From NCBI GenBank assembly GCA_023444055.1, contig JAEZRV010000002.1:62001-126000 (forward strand): a stretch of DNA of 64,000 bases, read 5' to 3'. Shown in pieces: positions 53,360 to 61,874 of this stretch; within the stretch, counting starts at the first letter, position 1, and every line of letters starts with the position of its first letter. Made by a program: the position numbers and the translations under genes. The DNA comes from Bacillota bacterium. Its GTDB lineage: Bacteria; Bacillota; Clostridia; Acetivibrionales; DSM-1351. The notes beneath the pieces were generated by a model. The model was not told the DNA's origin. It searched no databases and saw nothing but the letters and a program-made list of their open reading frames with translations.

Positions 53360-54385
53360 CTATAGATATTCGTAATAGCCACATGCCAAAAGCGAATTGT
53401 TAATATTTCTCGACACATCCCAATCATTTAAATTGCAGTAATCAAAATCCACTAGTAATGCCTGTGCATCTAATCCTGTTAATTTTATTAGATACACAAT
53501 ATTAACCCCATTGCTAAGCATATTGGTAATCGCTGTCTTTTTATAACTCTCTGCTGGATATCTATAATTATTTTTCTTACCTTTTAATGTTGTCTCCAAC
53601 ATTTCATTTAATTGTAGTCTTTTATATACTCTTGGGAATGTCACATTTATACTATCAGTCGAATTTTTCTTACCTTCACATGAATATAAAAGCTCGAAAA
53701 TCCTATCTTTTTTTGTGTATTTTTTGCCGAATTTAGTATATACATATTCCAATGTAAATAATATATCTTTTCTGAGATTATTCGGTACCTTTACTTTGAC
53801 TTCATTGCAAATCATTTCCCGCCAATCTTCTTTATAAATATCACCTAATTGTATTTCTAATATCTGGCTGGTCTTTAATGGCAACAACAAACTAATTTTA
53901 ATAAATAACCGAGCAATCAATACATGAAAATATGCTGCTTCTTCAGACTTATTGCGAAAATCTCCATTCTCTTTGCTGGATATATATAAATCCATTGATT
54001 TTAAATTTCTATTAATCATTTCAATAGATAAAATATCTTTATTACTTACTTCATCTACCTTATCGGAATATTTTTCTTTAAAAGCTGGATTACTAATATA
54101 TCCATTCAATTCTGAGAACTTCAAATTATTATCAATGAAATAGTTAAATAATGATTTTAAAGCTGCTATATGCGAAACTAATTGAGATTTTGTTCCTATG
54201 TTCTTTTCAATTGCATATTCAAAAAAATCATCAATATTAGATTCATACAAGTTAAATACTCTATCAGTTAACTTATATTCCACCAAATAATTTTGAAATT
54301 TTTCTATCTGTAATTTGTACTTATTATCAGCTTGCAAAAAATCCTTTACAAGCATGTTAAATCTTTCAAAATTACTCTCTGCCAT
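53360..54385 (-). CDS. Degenerate tyrosine-recombinase-like protein
   Basis: A 341 aa protein with the outline of a phage integrase: an N-terminal SAM-like core-binding region (~10-130) and a C-terminal catalytic fold (~160-335). Key residues are changed, however: the first arginine motif reads LLLPLKTSQILEIQLGDI, and the HxLRH box reads ESYKKTAITNMLSNGVNIVYLIKLTGL. A final tyrosine is possible in DFDYCN. It is probably catalytically inactive or uses other residues. GGAGG lies 7 nt before the ATG. It sits near an RloC-like ATPase, in an accessory zone. Confidence 0.72.
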   Translation of the reverse strand: MAESNFERFNMLVKDFLQADNKYKLQIEKFQNYLVEYKLTDRVFNLYESNIDDFFEYAIEKNIGTKSQLVSHIAALKSLFNYFIDNNLKFSELNGYISNPAFKEKYSDKVDEVSNKDILSIEMINRNLKSMDLYISSKENGDFRNKSEEAAYFHVLIARLFIKISLLLPLKTSQILEIQLGDIYKEDWREMICNEVKVKVPNNLRKDILFTLEYVYTKFGKKYTKKDRIFELLYSCEGKKNSTDSINVTFPRVYKRLQLNEMLETTLKGKKNNYRYPAESYKKTAITNMLSNGVNIVYLIKLTGLDAQALLVDFDYCNLNDWDVSRNINNSLLACGYYEYL

Positions 54386-54527
54386 TTGCTAACCTCCATA
54401 TGTTTATTATCTCAAAACATCTCAACTTATCCCTAATATATTTCACTTTCTCCTGCAGATATTGCTTTACTTCTGGATTTGCTTTCTTTAACTTATTATA
54501 ATTTTCACCAATATCCAGACCACGCAT
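54372..54527 (-). CDS. Short ORF overlapping the integrase-like gene
   Basis: A 51-codon frame (MRGLDIGENYNKLKKANPEV, then KQYLQEKVKYIRDKLRCFEI) whose stop lies 14 bp inside the next gene, an overlap that suggests coupling. The sequence is a charged helix. It could be a small protein or the C-terminal relic of a lost gene. Confidence 0.35.
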   Translation of the reverse strand: MRGLDIGENYNKLKKANPEVKQYLQEKVKYIRDKLRCFEIINIWRLANGRE

Positions 54528-54714
54528 CCCGTTTTACCTATGTCATATAAGCAGAGTTTATTTTATGTTAATCATAAATATAATTTTTCTATAGTTTTTG
54601 AATCAATTTCTGCTTACTATTATTATATTATTATATTACTATAATGCGCTTTGCCAATTTTAATAAAATGCATTAGTATGGATACCTAAAGTTAGTTATT
54701 TGGGGGTTATGTAC

Positions 54715-56829
54715 TTATCCTACTGGTTGAAGGAGATTCTCAGCAATCTTATTTATTTCACTGTCACAATAATTAAGGATATATTGCGGCACAATCTTAT
54801 ATTCTCTTGGGTTTAATTGGAATAAATAATCATTCTGAACATGGAAAGTTTCATCCACATACTTTTTCATCGCACTTCCCCTTTCCATATCCCCATCTTT
54901 CATAAGCCTGTATACCTGAACTTTTTCATAACCGCTAGAAGAGCTACGATATAATGCAATCATTTCAGGAATATTTTTAGTGCGAGCATATACAGTTGAA
55001 TAATGGAACCCAGTAATTTCTCTTTGAATAATTTCAGTTGCTTGCGTTATTTCTTCTAGGCTCATATCTCTTAAATGTCCGTCATCACCTTTGACTTTTG
55101 GGACATCTCTATCTTTATGAAACACATTTGAAATCAACTCCCAAACAACATCCTTCTGGTCATTAATCTCAATTAGTCGTCTGTAATAAATCAGTTTATG
55201 GATCATATCATTGGAATCAGCGATATTACTCTTACATACGGCAATAAACGATTTCACATCTGTACTCGTAATATTCTTTTCTTCCAGCATCCCGTTTATA
55301 TTTGCAATAAAATATGCCTTGGCTGCTGGTGTAAAAATATCACGAAGAGTACAAACAATATCAATAATCGGCTCGAAATCATGAGTTAACATTAAAACAG
55401 TTTTGTTCTGAAATGTGCCTGCACCTCTAAAGAGCATGGTCATGATAGCAAATTTTTTGTTATTATCAAAAGATGATATAGGGTCATCAAGTATAATAAA
55501 ATCCGCCTCTTCTCTAAGTGTTTGATACATAAACAATACTAAAGCAAAAGCATTTCTTTCTCCATAGCTTAGATGGTCTTTTACGTTTGTAATACTATCA
55601 GTTTGTTCTGTATAACTCAAAACCAAGCGGTAGTTGCTATCAGTGGATTCAATGATAGCAACCTTGTACTGATATCCTGCTGATTCTAAAAAACCATTAA
55701 TATCCTTGCTATGCTTTTCTATCGTTCGCTTAATCTCTTCCTTTTGTTGAGCAACTTGTCCTTGCAATTGTCCAGCAACGGCAATTACCTCGTTTAATGA
55801 AGCATTAATTATATCAATTTTAGATTTTGTATAATCGCAGTTAAGCTGACGATAAAAATTCAAATCAATCAGCTTTTCTCGTAATGCATCTACTACCTTG
55901 TCCACATTACTTAAAGAAGCAAAGCCTAAATATTTTAAGCTATACAATTTATCACGGAGGGTTATAACTTCATCTTTTAAGCGCTTTAAAAAATCTATCT
56001 GTTCTGCTGATATACCAGTAGCATTTTTAGAAATAATTTGAATAGCTTGTTTTGTATCCTCTGAAAAATAAGCTTCTAAAGAACTAAACACATCGAGAAT
56101 CTTGCTTAAGGCAGAAATATATTTGCTGTCATATTCCCGACTAACTTTAAGTATAGTTTCCTTGGGCGTTGAAATATTTGACACACAATAGGGACATTTA
56201 TCTGTAATTTCAAGATAGTCTTTACCTTCTGTTTGCCACTTTAGCCATTTCAAATTTGTTCCCGATGCCCTTAAATATGGGGCATACAGTGTTAGATCAT
56301 CAGGAATATTCTCAATTCTATTTCCCTTTCCAATTGTTTTTCCAAGATCACCTGCTTTCGAATAACCATTCTGTGTTTTTCCAAAACTATCAATAAAAGT
56401 TGTTAAATCTCTAATAAGTGCATCTAACGCCGGATCATCACGAAAGGCAGTTTGTATGCTAGAAATTAATTCAGATATTTTTTGCATATGTTCTTCATAT
56501 CTTGGGGTCTTAACAAAAATTTCAAAACTATTTACGACTAGCTCATCTTTCCTATAAGCATATGTTTCAATATATTTCTCATCGAAAATAGCAATCTTTT
56601 GTATACTATCTGAAACTTTAACACTTGGATTATGTGTATCCTCTCCATCATTGAGATATTTGAAAGGACGTAAATCCGCTATATCTTCGCCAGTAATTGT
56701 TGATGATAAAGCACGGGCAATTGTTGATTTACCAGTACCATTAATTGCATACTTGATATTCAATCTACCCTTTTCAATACAGATATTCCCCAAGTCAATA
56801 TTATTACAATTTGTTATTTCAATATTCAT
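54715..56829 (-). CDS. AAA_13/RloC-like ATPase (putative defence)
   Basis: A 704 aa SMC/Rad50-type ATPase in one chain. Walker A is KYAINGTGKSTIARAL (~27-42); a long helical insert carries a single CPYC (ITDKCPYCVSN), like the zinc hook of RloC; the signature is DHLSYGERNAFALVLF, Walker B DFIILDDPISSFD, and the H-loop MLTHDFEPI. The last ~200 residues are unknown and contain YRRLIEI...SNVFHKDRD, an R-x3-E...H pattern loosely like the PrrC/RloC nuclease triad but with tighter spacing. It is likely an anti-phage effector; no partner gene is adjacent. Confidence 0.72.
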   Translation of the reverse strand: MNIEITNCNNIDLGNICIEKGRLNIKYAINGTGKSTIARALSSTITGEDIADLRPFKYLNDGEDTHNPSVKVSDSIQKIAIFDEKYIETYAYRKDELVVNSFEIFVKTPRYEEHMQKISELISSIQTAFRDDPALDALIRDLTTFIDSFGKTQNGYSKAGDLGKTIGKGNRIENIPDDLTLYAPYLRASGTNLKWLKWQTEGKDYLEITDKCPYCVSNISTPKETILKVSREYDSKYISALSKILDVFSSLEAYFSEDTKQAIQIISKNATGISAEQIDFLKRLKDEVITLRDKLYSLKYLGFASLSNVDKVVDALREKLIDLNFYRQLNCDYTKSKIDIINASLNEVIAVAGQLQGQVAQQKEEIKRTIEKHSKDINGFLESAGYQYKVAIIESTDSNYRLVLSYTEQTDSITNVKDHLSYGERNAFALVLFMYQTLREEADFIILDDPISSFDNNKKFAIMTMLFRGAGTFQNKTVLMLTHDFEPIIDIVCTLRDIFTPAAKAYFIANINGMLEEKNITSTDVKSFIAVCKSNIADSNDMIHKLIYYRRLIEINDQKDVVWELISNVFHKDRDVPKVKGDDGHLRDMSLEEITQATEIIQREITGFHYSTVYARTKNIPEMIALYRSSSSGYEKVQVYRLMKDGDMERGSAMKKYVDETFHVQNDYLFQLNPREYKIVPQYILNYCDSEINKIAENLLQPVG

Positions 56830-56884
56830 CCTACTTTCCTCTCTATTCCAGCGTTAGTTGCAATATGTTCTTATCCTAATTTCA

Positions 56885-57106
56885 TTATTTCACATACAAG
56901 TTTCTTGCATTCTTGTTTATGTATGAATTTAATCCATCTCCACTTTTGGCTAGTACTTTCATTGTTTCAACATTCTCTCTACCTGCACTTTGGTATGAAT
57001 ATTGATATATTTTTGGTGTTCCCTTAAATTGAACATCAATAAAATCAGCACCAAATTCATAAGAAAGCACTCCTGAATCTCCATCAATATCTTTATAAGA
57101 TGTCAT
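56885..57106 (-). CDS. KTSC-domain protein
   Basis: A 73 aa protein of the KTSC family, with SYEFGADFIDVQFKGTPKIYQYS followed by the helix VETMKVLAKSGDGLNSYINKNARNLY. These small proteins of unknown role often accompany mobile or defence genes. GGAGAT lies before the ATG. It precedes the ATPase gene by 56 bp on the same strand and may be co-transcribed. Confidence 0.82.
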   Translation of the reverse strand: MTSYKDIDGDSGVLSYEFGADFIDVQFKGTPKIYQYSYQSAGRENVETMKVLAKSGDGLNSYINKNARNLYVK

Positions 57107-57434
57107 ATTAATCTCCTTTCCGTTAGTATTAACTTATTACTAAGTTACTTCCCATCATACCTAAATCCGTTCCAACCCACACAAACCCTATTCCATTTTA
57201 CCATAACCCCTCATATTTTGTAATTATCTTCTATAAATTTTAAATATTATATATTTTACAATTTTCCTTACAATCACTAATCATCTAAAACTCCATTTAT
57301 TACCAATAAATATACATCATTTAAGAATTCCCCTCTACTAATATGGTATTTACTCATACAAATAGGTTTACTTTTCCATTCAAGTAACATTTTTTAGCAT
57401 TTTTCTCTCCTCTCAATCTCCCATTTTATTCCTC
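57107..57434. other. AT-rich gap left of the SOS promoter
   Basis: About 330 bp with no ORF. It should carry the promoter of the KTSC gene (minus). No repeat or hairpin stands out. Confidence 0.35.
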
Positions 57435-57486
57435 TTTACAGAACGCATGTTCTGGTTGTATAATTATATTACGAACATACGTTCTG
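57435..57486 (+). promoter_or_regulatory. SOS promoter with two LexA boxes
   Basis: A promoter TTTACA (57435-57440), an 18-bp spacer and TATAAT (57459-57464) is covered by two sites of the Gram-positive LexA consensus CGAACRNRYGTTYG: AGAACGCATGTTCT (57440-57453) in the spacer and CGAACATACGTTCT (57472-57485) just downstream. Repression by LexA and release on DNA damage are expected for the genes that follow. Confidence 0.93.
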
Positions 57487-57501
57487 TGTAGAGGTGATTT
57501 T

Positions 57502-58743
57502 GTGGAAAGGACTATATTGCATTGTGATCTTAATAACTTTTATGCCTCAGTTGAATGTTTATACAATCCGTCAATCAGAGATTGTCCTGTAGCTGTTTGC
57601 GGGAGTCAGGATTTACGGCATGGTATAGTGCTTGCAAAAAATTATATTGCGAAGAAATATAAAATTACTACTGGTGAAGCTATTTGGCAGGCAAAGCAAA
57701 AATGTCCCAATTTGGTAGTTGTAAATCCCAATTACTCTTTGTATTTGCGATTTTCCAGAGAAGCTAGGGAGATTTATTCCAAGTACACCAACCTTATAGA
57801 AGCTTTTGGCATTGACGAATGCTGGATAGATGTGTCTGAAAGCACCAAACTATACGGCTCAGGTGAGAAAATTGCAAATGAGATTAAAGAAACTATTAAA
57901 GATGAGCTAGGAGTTACTGCTTCTGTTGGAGTAAGCTTCAATAAAATTTTTGCCAAACTGGGAAGCGACTTAAAAAAACCTGATGCTGTTACTGTTATTT
58001 CAAGAGAAAATTACAAAGAGCTTGTTTGGAAGCTTCCTGTAGGTGAGCTTTTATATGTGGGACGTTCTACTCAGAGAAAGCTGAACAATATTGGCATTAT
58101 GACTATTGGGGATCTTGCTGCTGTCTCCCCTGCATTTTTGAGAAGTCTGCTCGGCAAATGGGGCGACACACTCTGGGCATTTTCAAATGGCATGGATAAT
58201 TCCGAGGTCATAGCTGCTGACTTTCAAAATACAATTAAAGGTATTGGAAATAGCATGACTACAGCCAGAGATTTAGTCAATAATGATGATGTGAAGCTAA
58301 CTTTTTATGTTCTGGCAGAAAGTGTTGCAGAGCGCTTACGAAAACACAATTTTATGGGGCGAACCATTCAAGTTTATATAAGAGACAATGAGCTTGGTTC
58401 TGTTGAAAGACAGGCAAAGCTTCCGAACCCCAGCTGCATTTCCGGTGAAATAGCGGCTAAGGCTTTTGATATATTCAATAAAAACTGGAGCTGGCAGAAA
58501 CCTATACGCTCACTGGGCATAAGAGCTACAGACCTTGTTACTGCTGACACGCATATCCAGCTTTGCCTATTTGAAGATCAAAACAGGCGGTTCAAGCAAG
58601 AGGCACTTGAGCAAAGTATTGATGATCTAAGGAAACGCTTTGGCCATTATGCTATTCAAAGAGCACTTTTTCTTAAGGATAAAGCTCTTAATGCCAATCC
58701 TGTTGAAGACAACATTATACATCCTGTTTCATTTTTCAGGTAG
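57502..58743 (+). CDS. dinB: Y-family DNA polymerase (DinB/Pol IV type)
   Basis: A 413 aa error-prone polymerase. The catalytic segments are ILHCDLNNFYASVECLY (first Asp) and AFGIDECWIDVSES (Asp-Glu pair); ASVGVSFNKIFAKLGSDLKKPD is the palm, followed by helix-hairpin-helix and little finger domains. QLCLF near the C-terminus (LCLFEDQ) may be a clamp-binding motif. It begins with GTG behind GAGGTGATTTT. The two LexA boxes upstream make it a damage-induced gene, probably with the two genes that follow. Confidence 0.94.
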   Translation: MERTILHCDLNNFYASVECLYNPSIRDCPVAVCGSQDLRHGIVLAKNYIAKKYKITTGEAIWQAKQKCPNLVVVNPNYSLYLRFSREAREIYSKYTNLIEAFGIDECWIDVSESTKLYGSGEKIANEIKETIKDELGVTASVGVSFNKIFAKLGSDLKKPDAVTVISRENYKELVWKLPVGELLYVGRSTQRKLNNIGIMTIGDLAAVSPAFLRSLLGKWGDTLWAFSNGMDNSEVIAADFQNTIKGIGNSMTTARDLVNNDDVKLTFYVLAESVAERLRKHNFMGRTIQVYIRDNELGSVERQAKLPNPSCISGEIAAKAFDIFNKNWSWQKPIRSLGIRATDLVTADTHIQLCLFEDQNRRFKQEALEQSIDDLRKRFGHYAIQRALFLKDKALNANPVEDNIIHPVSFFR

Positions 58744-58759
58744 ACAGGATGTAGGTACG

Positions 58760-58896
58760 GTAGTAGTCACACTGTTGCAGTACATTTTGTTCCAAATCTC
58801 TGATAAGTGCGGGTAGTATCACAATTGTTGAAGTGCATTTGTTCCAAATCTCTGATAAGTGCAGTAGTAATCACAATGGTTCTAGTACATTTGTTC
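58760..58896. repeat. Three tandem ~51-bp repeats
   Basis: Units begin at 58760, 58813 and 58864, each opening GTAGTA..TCACA and containing TACATTTTGTTC or GCATTTGTTC; the first two share TTCCAAATCTCTGATAAGTGC exactly. The array fills the gap between dinB and the small gene. Confidence 0.85.
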
Positions 58897-58911
58897 ATTC
58901 TTTGAGGTAAG

Positions 58912-59157
58912 GTGTTGTTAATTATGCGAAAGGTTTATGTTCAAGTAAATGCAGTTTTTTCATCAGATGGAGAGCTTACTCCCAAGTCCTTTGTTTGGGA
59001 TGATGGCAAATACTATGAGATTGACAAGGTTTATGAGCACAAACCATCTGCAAGCCTTAAGGTGGGAGGTCATGGTATTCGCTATAGATGCAGAGTTATG
59101 GGAAAAGATATTTTTCTCTTTTTTGAGGACGGTCGCTGGTTTATGGAAGGTAAATAG
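58912..59157 (+). CDS. Small hypothetical protein of the SOS cassette
   Basis: A 77-81 aa protein. The core reads MRKVYVQVNAVFSSDGELTP, then KSFVWDDGKYYEIDKVYEHK and GIRYRCRVMGKDIFLFFEDG, a small beta-barrel-like domain. Proteins of this sort occur next to Y-family polymerase genes in other Firmicutes, so a part in translesion synthesis is a reasonable guess. The start is unclear: GTG at 58912, TTG at 58915 or ATG at 58924; GAGGTAAGG lies upstream. Confidence 0.75.
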   Translation: MLLIMRKVYVQVNAVFSSDGELTPKSFVWDDGKYYEIDKVYEHKPSASLKVGGHGIRYRCRVMGKDIFLFFEDGRWFMEGK

Positions 59158-59377
59158 AGCCTGTTGATTTATAGAAGTCAAATATAGCCTGTTGGTTTGT
59201 CGTGAGAAAATAGAGTCTCCATTGACTTTATAAACTGATATGATATTCTGATATAGCACAAGTAATTTTTTTACTGTTGAAATAAGTTGCTATCAATAAT
59301 AATTTTATTGATGTTGCGCTAAGCTGCTATTAAGATATTTTATTGATTTTGAGCTATTACCTATGGAGGAATACCCA

Positions 59378-60187
59378 ATGTGCGGACGCTATGCGATTTT
59401 CACTGAAGAAGAAAATGAGGAATTAAGAGAAATCATTAATAATATAAATGAACGTTACAAGGATGAGCCTGTTAAAGAAAATTTAGCTTGTGACGAGCTC
59501 TCTCAAATTCAAAAGCCTAACAACACTTATACCAGCGAAGTACGTTATAAAGAGAACTCAGCTTATACCCAGCTTTCGCTCTTTCCAGAGGAGCCTGTCC
59601 GCGCCGACATTTATCAAGTACCCTCACAAATGAAAACCGGTGAAATATTCCCCACCAATATAGTTCCTGTTATTACTGGTGTTTCTGGAAGTAAAAAAAA
59701 CGCAGACCTCTTCAAATGGGGCTTTCCAAATTATAAACAAAACAGCGGAGTAATTATTAACGCAAGGTGTGAAACCTTAGCTGAAAAACCCACCTTTAGA
59801 AAGTTGCTCCAAAATAACAGGTGCCTTATACCTGCTAGTGGGTTTTATGAATGGAAAACTATTGAAAAGCATAAAGAAAAGTATTTAATCCGTCCTGCAT
59901 CTGATAAATTAATGTATTTTGCAGGTCTTTACAATAACTTTACTGATAAAAATGGTATTCCCTTTACCAGCTTTGTCATAATTACTACTGAAGCAAATAG
60001 TCAGATGTCACAAATTCACACTAGAATGCCAGTTATTTTGAGCAGTGCAGAAGCAAATGGCTGGATGAATGACATTCATGGAAGTGCCAATAATACATGC
60101 GTTAGAACCAATACCTGTGATACAGATATTTTAAGCTTGCTAAAGCCATATGATAAGTTTATTAGTATTGAAAAGTCGGTGGGTTGA
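59378..60187 (+). CDS. SOS response-associated peptidase (SRAP/YedK family)
   Basis: A 269 aa SRAP protein that caps abasic sites in single-stranded DNA by a covalent bond to Cys2. The ATG at 59378 is chosen so that cysteine follows it (MCGRYAIF), with GGAGG 8 nt upstream. Other catalytic residues are in IINARCETLAEKPTFR, CLIPASGFYEWK and SQIHTRMPVIL (His). Between ~25 and 75 there is an extra hydrophilic stretch of about 45 residues (DELSQIQKPNNTYTSEVRYK) not found in the basic family. It is the third gene of the SOS cassette. Confidence 0.95.
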   Translation: MCGRYAIFTEEENEELREIINNINERYKDEPVKENLACDELSQIQKPNNTYTSEVRYKENSAYTQLSLFPEEPVRADIYQVPSQMKTGEIFPTNIVPVITGVSGSKKNADLFKWGFPNYKQNSGVIINARCETLAEKPTFRKLLQNNRCLIPASGFYEWKTIEKHKEKYLIRPASDKLMYFAGLYNNFTDKNGIPFTSFVIITTEANSQMSQIHTRMPVILSSAEANGWMNDIHGSANNTCVRTNTCDTDILSLLKPYDKFISIEKSVG

Positions 60188-60305
60188 AGAATAGCAAATG
60201 GACAATCCCATATATAATTTATTAGTCTATATTCAACATATATATATGGGTGGGCTGACATCTTGCTTCGTAGGGTCCATTTATCATCAGAGCAATCCTC
60301 CAAAT

Positions 60306-60350
60306 AAAGCCATACTAGTAATATAGCTCCACACCACTAATATGGCTTTT
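60306..60350. terminator. Terminator between SOS cassette and DprA-like gene
   Basis: AAAGCCAT..TAGT pairs with ACTA..ATGGCTTTT. It sits between convergent genes. From 60350 to the DprA-like stop nothing else is seen. Confidence 0.75.
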
Positions 60351-60422
60351 AATGCATTATCATTTTATTATTTTACTGTCAGATATAAGTCCTTCAGTAT
60401 TGCTGTATCATTACCGCCAATT

Positions 60423-61874
60423 TTACCTTGCTTCTTTTGAAACATACCTAATAGGTTTATTAAGTTTACTTACCATACTTAGAGATATTGCTCTTTCCAG
60501 CCATGTAGACGCTTGCTTTTTATTTATATTCAATTTTATTGCAATTTCTTCTAGAGTCATTGGTTGTTTTAGCAACTTAATTATTGATGGAATAACTATA
60601 TCAAATAAGTCATATGCTACTTCATTTGTAGGTGTTTTTTCTTCTGCTGCTTTTGTACCTTCTAGTGCTTCTATTTCAGTAGTTTTTTCTCCTACATTAA
60701 CTGTGCCTGTTCCATTAATTACGCTTGCATATTTTTCTGGATCAATTTCGTTAAATATATCTGTATCTCTTTCAGTATTACTCATGAAAATGTTACTTGT
60801 ACCTTTTTCAGTATCATTTTCACATATGTTGCTTGTATCTGTCTTTGTATCAGTGGCTCCTTCTATCTCTGCTTTAACATAATCTTCTGAACACTCTCTA
60901 ACAGCCAAATTGCTCTCATACATCCTAAATAAATCCATTTGCTCATTTGAAGGAACTTCATCATTTATTATATTTGATAAACTCTTTTCAGAAAAATCAA
61001 CAATTGGTATTCCACCTTTTTCAATAAGTTTTACATTTCCATCATATAATTTATTATTCCATATAAAGGTTTTAACCCAATTATTTTTAATATTCTCTGT
61101 TGCTCCTGCCCAAGTTCCACCTTTGTTTAAGTCTGATGCAACAACAAAAGCTGCATTTGACAGGCAGTATATATATTTATTTCTGTTCATAGCTCCTCCA
61201 GCGGAAAAAGGAGCATCCGGATTGTTTGCGCTTATTAGTAGTAATTGTTTATTAACGATTTTTTCCCTAATTTCTTTCCTTTTTATCCTCTGGGATAGCG
61301 AATCTGCTAAGATTGAAACCACCTTACCTCCATTTTCAATTGCCGATTGTTCTGAAGTGGTATCTATCCCTTTTGCTCCGCCTGAAAATATAGCAAAATT
61401 TTCACCAACTGCCTTTTTTGCCAAGTCATAAGCAAATCTTACACCCTTCTGATCAATGTTTCTTGAACCGACAACAGCTATTCCATTACTATTTATCAAT
61501 GATATGTCTCCGCAATAGTAAAATAGTGGGGGAGCATTCTTTTTTAATAGTGCTTTCAGTTTCTTTGGATATTCCTTGTCACTTTTGGTTATCAATCCTA
61601 TACCTTTTCTTGATAATTCTTCAAGTGCAAAAGCAAGCTTCGCCCCCTTAGATAGCAATGTAGCAATTCTCTCTGCCTTTTCTTCAGAAATGAATAAATT
61701 ATTTTGAATTTCCTGCTTCGAAAGCAGCATTAAACCCGCTGGTTCCTTAATTTTTGAATTTATAATATTTGTTGCCAAATTACTCCACTCAACTATTGAG
61801 AATGGTTTAGCATCCTCATCTTTCAATAAGTGACTGCATAATAAAATAGTTACATAAGCATTATCTGAAAACAT
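60423..61874 (-). CDS. DprA/SMF-like protein (antitoxin-like partner)
   Basis: A 483 aa protein. Residues ~85-310 are the DprA Rossmann-like (SLOG) domain with YPKKLKALLKKNAPPLFYY, GIAVVGSRNIDQKG, and FAIFSGGAKGIDTTSEQSA. A threonine/glutamate-rich linker (~325-420) leads to a winged helix (~425-480, MTLEEIAIKLNINKKQAST). It differs from housekeeping DprA in its linker and context: it starts directly after the RecQ-like stop (TAAATG), with AGGAGG inside that gene. The pair matches the layout of PsyrTA/RqlHI systems, where the DprA-like protein restrains the helicase. Confidence 0.86.
   Translation of the reverse strand: MFSDNAYVTILLCSHLLKDEDAKPFSIVEWSNLATNIINSKIKEPAGLMLLSKQEIQNNLFISEEKAERIATLLSKGAKLAFALEELSRKGIGLITKSDKEYPKKLKALLKKNAPPLFYYCGDISLINSNGIAVVGSRNIDQKGVRFAYDLAKKAVGENFAIFSGGAKGIDTTSEQSAIENGGKVVSILADSLSQRIKRKEIREKIVNKQLLLISANNPDAPFSAGGAMNRNKYIYCLSNAAFVVASDLNKGGTWAGATENIKNNWVKTFIWNNKLYDGNVKLIEKGGIPIVDFSEKSLSNIINDEVPSNEQMDLFRMYESNLAVRECSEDYVKAEIEGATDTKTDTSNICENDTEKGTSNIFMSNTERDTDIFNEIDPEKYASVINGTGTVNVGEKTTEIEALEGTKAAEEKTPTNEVAYDLFDIVIPSIIKLLKQPMTLEEIAIKLNINKKQASTWLERAISLSMVSKLNKPIRYVSKEAR

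Noticed and set aside
58760..58896. Possible iterons of a replication origin
   Set aside because: Only three degenerate units, no DnaA boxes or replication gene nearby; it lies inside an SOS cassette.
60352..60882. Long plus-strand ORF (176 codons)
   Set aside because: It runs antisense to the DprA-like gene over its low-complexity linker; composition is a mirror of that gene and there is no SD.
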